Part shown: positions 56,341-64,000 of the stretch, piece by piece
Position numbering within the stretch: the stretch's first letter is position 1
Layout: every line of letters begins with the position of its first letter
NCBI GenBank assembly: GCA_949752745.1
Contig: OX457031.1
Coordinates: 47,573,257-47,637,256 of the forward strand
Origin: Protula sp. h YS-2021
Taxonomy: Eukaryota > Annelida > Polychaeta > Sabellida > Serpulidae
Direction: 5' to 3'
Length of the DNA: 64,000 bases
Made by a program: the position numbers and the translations under genes
The notes under the pieces: model-generated
Told to the model about the DNA's origin: nothing
Seen by the model: the letters and a program-made list of their open reading frames with translations, nothing else
Databases searched by the model: none

Positions 56341-56526
56341 GATGCACTACAGACTGAGCCTTGGATTCTCGATTACATTCCATTTTGATGCACTACAGAC
56401 TGAGCCTTGGATTCTCGATTAGATTCCATTTTGATGCACTAAAGACTGAGCCTTGGATTCTCGATTAGATTCCATTTTGATGCACTAAAGACTGAGCCTT
56501 GGATTCTCGATTAGATTCCATTTTGA
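56341..56526. repeat. 46-bp tandem repeat, 4 copies
   Basis: GATGCACTACAGACTGAGCC then TTGGATTCTCGATTAGATTC then CATTTT, at 56341, 56387, 56433 and 56479. The last two copies have AAAG for ACAG. The sequence is unrelated to the neighbouring array, which has the same period. Confidence 0.95.
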
Positions 56527-57440
56527 TAGGATGAATTCTTATCTGCCAGTGATCTATAATTTTTATAACAATCAGAGTACTGGGTGTTAGTTTTATTTCA
56601 TTAAGGTGGTTTATTTTGCATTAGATCGTAAAAGCAAGAGGCTTTCGCCTTTATTGCACAATTTGTCTTTACTAAAGCCGTCACTTCCCCCTGCCACCCA
56701 TCCCACTCCCCCCTTCCTCCAGAAGAAGCGACTTTATTACGTCAGCCGCTGTGGTGTCAGGAACGAGATTTTGCCATTCACTTACTGTGCAGGAAAACCA
56801 TCAGTCGCAATTTGTTGCATAATGCATTAAAGTTTCTTCACATACTTACCCCTCATTAAAAAAAACCTACTGCGCAGACGCAGGAAGTGAACTTCTTGTG
56901 ACAGCGACTATCGTTGTGTTTTTGCGCTGTTTCTTTGTGGCTTTTCATTCGATTACCGGGTATTATTAGGACTGTTGAGCCATGCACCCTCACTTGCCAT
57001 CCGCGAACAGTGGCTGTACAATGCTGATATTGTTTTCAGTGATAGATGAGATAGGGCGCGAATAAACACTTGTGAGAAGTCTTTGCCCGTGTTGTGATTT
57101 TCGTTTCACAGTAGAACCGGAAGTGCCTTTCACATTGATTTCCTGCCCCGTGCCGCGACTGTCCGTGAATAATGACATTGGAGTGGGCTAAAGCGGGTAA
57201 GCTTTTTCCCGTTCCTATCTTTTACCTTCTAATTATAGCTCCTCTAATTATCAGTCTTTGACGTAATAGCAGGCTAAAGTGCCGTCAGCGCTAGCAGATG
57301 ATTTCATGGGCACCTTGCTTGCTTTTCTTGTCCTCAATGCTAAATGTTTTTTTTTTCCACCAGAATTAATGGCTGCTTCGAATTGCACGGAATTGCGCCA
57401 CTAAGACGTGGTATTAGAACTGATTGTGTTTAGGTACGTG
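56527..57440. other. No gene recognised
   Basis: Open frames at 56606-56830 (plus) and 56990-57178 (minus) have no recognisable motif. Nothing else was seen. Confidence 0.35.
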
Positions 57441-57448
57441 ACAAGTGG

Positions 57449-57958
57449 GGGATTCCCGAATCCCGGACATCTGCCCCCCCGGTCAACTGCCCCCCCTGTC
57501 ATCTGCCCCCCCCTTTTTTTGCAACCCGGTCGACTGCCCCCCCCTCCCTCAAAGTGGAGGGGTGGTCTCTTGCCCCCTCCATTCACTATTTTTTCTTGGG
57601 TTCTTGGCTTACAAAGACGCAATAAATAAATTTATATTCATTTTATTGAATGTATTGCACCCCGGTAAATTGCAATTAACCAATAGGAAACTAATTGCAA
57701 TTACGGATCAGTCTCTCCTAAGATCAATATTGGTGAATAGATCAATGAAGATCAATTGTTTCAGAGACGAAGTAGACGGGGACATCACAATTGCCTAATT
57801 TTTAAAGAATTTTTTTCCACTAAAAAAGGAGAGGGGGGCAGATGACGACCCCGTCAAATTGCAAGGGGGGGGGGCAGTCGACCGGGTTGCAAAAAAGGGG
57901 GGCAGTTGACTGGGGGGCAGTTGACCGGGGGGGCAGATGACCGTTTACCGGGATTCCC
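57449..57958. mobile_element. MITE with >100-bp inverted ends built of CATCTGCCCCCC/GTCAACTGCCCCCC words
   Basis: Left end GGGATTCCCGAATCCCGGAC then CATCTGCCCCCCCGGTCAAC; reversed right end GGGAATCCCGGTAAACGG then TCATCTGCCCCCCCGGTCAA. Deeper in, both arms also carry TTTTTTTGCAACCCGGTCGACTGCCCCCC. The arms thus match over more than 100 bases with indels. The middle (about 57600-57820) is AT-rich with no gene. No target duplication was seen. Confidence 0.85.
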
Positions 57959-57959
57959 A

Positions 57960-60209
57960 TATGCTTACCGTGCAATGCGTATAGGCCCCTGTCATTTAAT
58001 GTTGATGAGACAAACCGGTAACCTGACAATGTTTCGCTCCCACAAAGCGGCGACGTCAAGTAGTTCCCCAGCATGTTGATTCTGCTGTTTGCGTTTGATC
58101 AGTCACTGTTCTTAATTGCAATTAGAAGATGCAATTGCGTTTTGTGCGTGAGTCTACATAATACATCATCACGAGTGGCATTGTTTCCGAGATCTGTCCA
58201 ATTTTGTGATGGCTAAGTTGATTAAAAAATAGTAAGTGAGCAGTCATTCTTCTTGGCAAAATCCCTTTGGATCTGCGTTATGACATTAACTGGCCCTATA
58301 GATGTAAATATTCTGACGATGGCCACTATCTTCGCGTAATATAATGAAAGATCATTAAGAGTGTTACCCTTTAGTATTATTTTTTTTAACGAAAATGAGG
58401 CAATGAATATCCTGGTGTGAAAGTTATCTTCAAAATGCTGTGCCATAAATAATTGATGCATCGGAGGGTTTCTACCTGTCTTTCAATGTAGTTCGTTCTA
58501 ATATTCTTGAAGTGTTTGCCAGAAAAAAAAGAAAAGAAACAACAACAACACTAAAAACACAAAATGAAGGCTAAATTATTTGTGCCTGTTATTTCAAGTT
58601 GATGATGTTTCAGTCTAATTCCGCGCATTTTATCGCCCATCGAAACGGGTTGCGCTAACTGGCAAAGGAACCTTTTTTGTTGGGTAAATCAAAGGGGGCC
58701 GAGCAAAAGCGGGGGCCACCGACATGTATGTCGGGGAAAAGGAAAAAGAATCGGGGTCACCGAGCCGAAATCAGGGGGGCTTCGGACTACCGGATCTCCG
58801 CTAATATTCAGCCCTGAAGGCTTTAACTCTTATAATCCATCACAACCTGTCAACAGTGGGCATCATTTGGTCAACTCAGTACAGGCAAAATGGCATGATG
58901 TAGATCACCTCACTCGCTTCTTAAAAAAATAATAAGGTTCATTTACTGAATCGTGTTTTGACCAGGGTTATTCTGGGTCGTTGATTGAGCTGTATTTGTT
59001 CTTGGGCTTTGTTCCCTTGGCTCGGGATATGGGCTGTCATTGGTGCCCAGTTTTTACTGTCTCAGTGCTGTGAGGTCACAGAATGTTGCCAAGCCTTATC
59101 GCTCTTCCTTGGCTTGTTTTGAGGACCGAAAACACTGAATATCTGGTAAATTCTTCCTTAATTACAAACTGCAAAGGTTCATCAGCTATCACTTTTATAG
59201 AGAATGTTTGTCACTACAAAAATAGCTTTTTTTACGATGCCAAAACAAGTTGTTATTGAGTTTCTATTTTCAGTAAAAGAAAAGCTTTATTTGGTCCGTA
59301 AAGATATCTCGGGTGTTACTGCGTTAGGATAAGTGTCCTTGTGTCACTGTCTTAAGGTAGCTGTCCTTTGTGCTATTGCCTTATTTTATCGTTACTTGAG
59401 TCTTATTTCGTGTTATTATTTTCGCAGCGTGGGGTTACATCGTCAGTGCAGTACAAACTGCACCAAATAAACACCTTTATTGCATCATTAATATTACTCA
59501 TCTTGAAGCCGTTTTGCACTTTTGTTGAGAACCCAAACGCTATGAATAAAATAAAAGAAAAACACGCCAGCAACTCATAATCTGCTACATGATGGAAGCA
59601 ATTACGCTTCAGCGCACACAACAAAGCTGGAGTTTTTCTCTTACCTCTCAGTATCTAGAACTGGGCACGGTGCCAACACGAACAACCCCTAATGTCAACC
59701 CCGCGCCGTTAAATAATGCAGTGCCTTTGAATTTGTGCTCATTGATGTATGTAGGAACCAAGTGGTAATTGTTTTAAGCAAATGATTTCTATTTTATGTT
59801 GGAGAAAAGGTGAGCAAGCTGACACCCTGAAATTGCTCTCTGGTTGCTGTGACAATGTATGTGAAGCGTTGTCGTACGGAAAAACGGGCGTAGAAATAAA
59901 AGCTCCGGTTCGTTCACAAATTTCCCCTTCTGAAGTCATGAATGAGAAAAGTCCCAAGATAATGCTGGGACACTAGGGTCATCCGCCCAGATCGTGAGCG
60001 AACTGGCGTGTTATCAGGAATGTACTACCAGGGGCGGGTGGTCTCCAGCGAGAACAACCACAAAGTGAGAAAACGAGTGTCGTAGTTGTCGCGGTGAAAT
60101 GTCTGAAACCTGTAAATTGTGAAGGCGCCAAAAAAAAAAAAAAAATAATAATAATAAATACATAAATAAAAAACAACTGGCGGGAAATGGAGAAAAGAGA
60201 TGCGTGTGT
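57960..60209. other. No gene recognised
   Basis: Open frames (for example 59782-59976, plus) have no recognised motif. A short G-rich stretch lies at about 58690-58790. Nothing else was identified. Confidence 0.4.
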
Positions 60210-60217
60210 GTTGACAG

Positions 60218-60803
60218 GGGGTACATACAATTTGACCAACCGCAATTTGACCAACCACAATTTGACCAACCCCTTAATGGAAAAACTGACATTTGACCAA
60301 CTTTCAGTTTTAGATATACATAACCTTGTAAATCTAGGAGTTCGACGTTTCTAAGAAAAAGTAATTTCAAAGAAGTGCTCATTCGCATCAAAGAGATGTT
60401 GTGCTAATCCTCTCGCTGTCAATGAGTGTCATAAGGTTGAGTTCCACGTGCCCCGTTAATCTCCGTAATCCGGCGTTATACAAGGCGTTATACAAACAAA
60501 CCCAGACCTGGTGGAAGCTTTAGTGTCATCTCAGGTACGTGTTTTATGTGAAGTTTTGCGAGGATATGAGATTACTACCATCCCGGTACATTTGGACAGT
60601 ACTCTTACTTGTAGTGTTATAACTGTTTAAATGTTGCTTTTGTCGGAACATTTGTGATTGCTAATGTTTTACTGATAAGTGGTACGAAAAACAATAAATT
60701 ATGAAGTTGGTCAAATGTCCGTTTTTTCATTAAGAGGTTGGTCAAATTGCGGTTGGTCATTTTTCAGTTGGTCAAATTTCGGTTGGTCAAATGTCCTACA
60801 CCC
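60218..60803. mobile_element. MITE with inverted ends built of ATTTGACCAACCGC words and 8-bp target duplication
   Basis: Left end GGGTACATACAATTTGACCA, then ACCGCAATTTGACCAACC repeated, then CCTTAATGGAAAAACTGACATTTGACCAACTT. The reversed right end is GGGTGTAGGACATTTGACCA, then ACCGAAATTTGACCAACTG..., then CTCTTAATGAAAAAACGGACATTTGACCAACTT. GTTGACAG flanks both sides (60210-60217 and 60804-60811). The middle has no coding sequence. An 8-bp duplication with GGG-ends does not by itself settle the superfamily (hAT, P or a MULE with one eroded base). Confidence 0.9.
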
Positions 60804-61230
60804 GTTGACAGAGTTCCTCAGTCCTCACCTATGTCGGTACTGGGAGCTCCTGCTCCCTTGTGAGCTGTTGTTGGTGAAGAGTGTGGCCGTTGCTTCAGCA
60901 CCAGTAATAACTTCATGTAGTTCTTGTTTTACGAGGCATTCAATAAGTCGCCATGTTTTTCAGTTGTGAACAAGAGAAAATGATGTGAAGTTGATTCTGT
61001 ATGAAAACTATGGAAAAATCCGAGTGGAAAGTTATTTCGTCTGTGAAAGAGAACCAGGATACGCCCATGTTTTGACGGGAAATCCAAAAAAATTTAAACA
61101 TTTAAGAGTAAAAGTGAAAATTACACATAACTGTCAAATTAGGCAAAGAAGTGACCCTTCAAATTCTGATTTTGGGGCAGGCGGTTTTAGAGGCCGGGGG
61201 CAATTTTTGTTACGCAAAACATATACTTTT

Positions 61231-61352
61231 AACACTCTGTTATTTTAAAATAAGAATATAGCAAGAAAATAAGAATTCACATGTTTTCGTTATTTGCCAA
61301 ACCAATGTACTGTGGTGTAAGTTATGTATTCTTATTTTAAATAATAGAGTGT
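61231..61352. repeat. ~27-bp inverted repeat enclosing ~70 bp
   Basis: AACACTCTGTTATTTTAAAA then TAAGAATA at 61231-61258 is matched in reverse complement at 61327-61352 with one gap and one mismatch. It could be a small foldback element or hairpin. Confidence 0.7.
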
Positions 61353-61359
61353 TTTTTTT

Positions 61360-64000
61360 TCGATTATTACAAAACATAGATGAGAGCCATCCATTCCAGA
61401 AAACATTTCATAAAATAAACACACAAGCGATGCACGTAAAGAATTACTTTATAAAGTTTACCTCTGAGCATTGGCGCTGTCACTAATGGAACGACATGTA
61501 TCCCGTGAATAGACGCTCTCCTTTCTCACAATGTAAAAATGACTACTACACTTGGTTTTTCGCTTCTGTCACAAATTCAGTATCCAGTGCATGTCATGAG
61601 AATCTCTTTTTCTCGCCGCCCATACAAAGGTTTGCGCACCTGTGGTTGTGCTGGCGAAGTCACGTGGTCTTGGCGGTCGGATTGACACTCCACACACGGC
61701 TAGATGATAACACCACCACATCAAGAGCAAAGAAGCTATTCCGTTCAAAGTATCTGTTTGATTGATTGCTTCTCATATAGCTTCAGTTAGCATCACTTAA
61801 AATTAAAATCAATTACTTCCTTCAATTGATTTCTTCGTTAAATATAACCATGTTTAAAATCCATCAATATGCAGGCGACCCTTAAACCTCCATATAATTC
61901 ATCAGACTTGTTTGTTTCTTTCTCTCTCTTTCTCGATGTTCTCATTGCTTGCCTATCTGTAACAGAAAGCGACTGAAATCTCAATACAAGAGAAATTTTA
62001 CCTTGGAAATGTGTCGGAAAGACAAAATATACAACAAAAAGCTCATGCTATTCCCAAACCATAGAGGTGCATCCGGGTAAGCATTCGCCGAGGCCGCACA
62101 ATGGTAGCCCCCTTCCCTCATCACCATGCTCTCCTTCCCTGCGCTATATATATATATATAATGAGCAACTGCTTGGATAAATTCATCGCCGGTTCACAGT
62201 CCTTTGGTGTGATGTTATTAGCTGGTGTCCTTTTTATTATTTCACACGTTACTAATGTGACACACATGCGTTGTTATGGCCTTTATTCCATTCCAGGCTC
62301 CCTCGGAAACTAGTGTAAGCCATTTCTGCGTCCTATACGCGATTGTGGCTGTGTGATTAGTATCACAGTAACTTCACATGCAATCTGATCCCTCTTTCCA
62401 CTACAGAGACCTTTTAATGAAGCTCGCATGGCATCATCATAACCCCGTCATAACCCCATAATGACACAATGAAAACACGTTATTACAAGTAGCAAAGTTG
62501 GCCTCATTACCTCACGCGCACTTTTTGCGTGGTACTTTTTATTGTCTATAAGTTAGACTTTGCTTGGTGTTTACTGCCGATAACCTTGGTAAGACTGGCC
62601 TTCTTTGCTTGTGCTCAGCCTGTTGGTTTGAAGCAGAAGGGGGAGTCACTCGTGGGTTTTATATGCGTGTGACCCTGCAGCGGACTACCAGCGGGCTTGG
62701 ATTCCGCTTCGCCCTCCGTTGTTTTAGTATTGCAGAAAACTAACTAGAAATAGCCACAGTATTTCTGTTGCTACGGTTGCTCAAAGAAGTCATTATAATA
62801 TTAAGATACTCAGAAAAAAGGCAAATAAATAATAGAGCAAGTCCTTATGAAGGGGAGCGGCTATGTGCCTGTCAGTGCATATGTGCCAAGTTTCGCAGCC
62901 AGGATTTCACTGATCTTCACCCTAATACGAGCTCAAACATCGCGAGTTATAAATCCTGTATGTTGAAATGACGGGGATGTGACGCTGGCTTAGAGAACGG
63001 ACCATGCCGGAGAGATGAATACGGGCCCCCATCCCCCGCCACTTGATGCCATTGATTGGCTGACAAATATGGCCGCCAGCTGCTCTTCAAACTCCGCCTG
63101 TAATATGACAGCATTCGATAAACTCAACAACAGGCTGCACTGACAGATCATATTCCTCATTTCCTGACATTTTTGATGTTGTATATATGTACTTAATGTG
63201 CCGTACGTGCATACTTCACATACTTATGGGAAGCTGTTCAAATAATAAAGGTTGAAAATGGCTAAAATTACCTGAGCAACACAGACAAAAATTCAGTAGA
63301 TTTATTTTGGGTGGAGAGAACTGCTGAAGTGTCTTTCTTTCGCGGCGTGTAGTGCTGTAATCTGTGTGCTTGTATACGCACTGTTTGCGGCACTATACGG
63401 CTGTACAAAATGGATAAAAAAGACCCGAACGAAGCGACCCCCCTCCTCCTTCCTCTCCTGCTCGGGTGTGCAGCTTTCAGCAAAGGGGTGGGGTTGGGGG
63501 AGGGGGGCTGTAAACAGGGAAAAAATCGCGGCTGTGATTCGCCATTTGTGTCTTGACGACTTTATTTCAAAGTTTATCAGAAAGATTACCCTTTTTGCAG
63601 TGTGATCGTTTTCTGGTGTGTACGAAGGGAGGCGGTATAAGCTTATAAGGTAATCCAACGCCCGTATTCAGTAACGTGTTTCAAGCTCAAAACTCACACT
63701 GAGTCAAAATTTGATCCAATTGTGATATATGCTTATTTAATAAGTAAAACTTGAGTTTAGTCCAGATTGAGCCAGCGTGAAGGTGGCGTAAAATTAATTG
63801 AAATTCACCAAGTAATGGTTCGTTTGTCACCGTGTTTGAAGTAGTTGTTAGTTGACAAGCAAAAATTCCCTTCCGCTGCTCAAATAAATGCTTGAACTCG
63901 ACAGAGTTTTGAATGTGGTATCGCTCGAAGTCGTATTTTGAACAAATGTCTAAGTGAGTTTGAAACTCAGGCTTTAAATTTGTTGTGACTAGGAGTTTAA
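61360..64000. other. No gene recognised
   Basis: Contains a (TA)n run at about 62145-62160. Open frames here (such as 61496-61765, 62101-62313, 63302-63658) show no motif that I can name. Confidence 0.4.

Noticed and set aside
57440..57970. Target-site duplication for the 57.45-kb MITE
   Set aside because: The bases next to the two ends (GTGACAAGTGG and ATATGCTTACC) do not match.
59782..59976. A 64-codon plus-strand frame with balanced composition
   Set aside because: No domain or splice context recognised, and its length is within chance expectation.

Overview
The window is animal genomic DNA, most likely from a marine mollusc and probably a gastropod. The evidence is spliced genes with GT-AG introns and metazoan-specific proteins (ARPC2, a C7orf25/UPF0415-like exon, an FN3-transmembrane protein), very high repeat content, pearl/Helentron-like elements, and a transposon with a RAG1 N-terminal-like gene of a kind reported from Aplysia. 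The species call is inference. There is no bacterial-style gene organisation.

Genes. (1) 1-186, minus: an exon of an aldo/keto reductase, cut by the window edge. (2) 16612-22099, minus: a complete nine-coding-exon ARPC2 gene (Arp2/3 complex p34 subunit, 298 aa by exon sum). Every exon joins its neighbour in phase. (3) 44486-44637, plus: an apparent first coding exon of a C7orf25/UPF0415-like protein. (4) 48830-50293, minus: a 487-aa open frame with one fibronectin type III domain, one membrane helix and a long Ser-rich tail, probably the terminal exon of a receptor or adhesion gene.

Mobile DNA. 2.88-6.12 kb holds a decayed DNA transposon with a minus-strand transposase-tail fragment and a plus-strand frameshifted gene resembling the zinc-binding N-terminal region of RAG1. 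An internally deleted relative lies at 34.25-34.75 kb. A MULE-type transposase remnant sits between G-rich inverted ends at 9.17-10.35 kb. Two MITEs with similarly repetitive ends lie at 57.45-57.96 and 60.22-60.80 kb. Non-LTR retrotransposon remnants lie at 23.95-26.27, 30.25-31.5 and 39.15-39.42 kb. A gypsy-like integrase fragment at 28.6-29.2 kb is split by an hAT-type MITE with an 8-bp target duplication. A tRNA-derived SINE at 36.66-36.91 kb has a 13-bp target duplication. Pearl/HINE-like elements (terminal hairpin, GTCC/GTCT microsatellite, tandem core) lie at 17.1, 32.9, 41.0 and 53.6 kb, with related cores at 11.7-13.0 and 14.5 kb.

Tandem DNA. Large arrays lie at 7.47-8.69 kb (49 bp, 25 copies), 42.0-43.2 kb (41 bp, about 29 copies), 54.6-55.9 kb (46 bp, about 27 copies) and 56.34-56.53 kb (46 bp, 4 copies). 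An apparently identical 1407-bp tandem duplication occupies 45374-48187. Two smaller arrays lie in ARPC2 introns right next to splice acceptors. The rest is AT-rich intergenic or intronic sequence in which I see no gene. All family calls are by eye; no database was searched.
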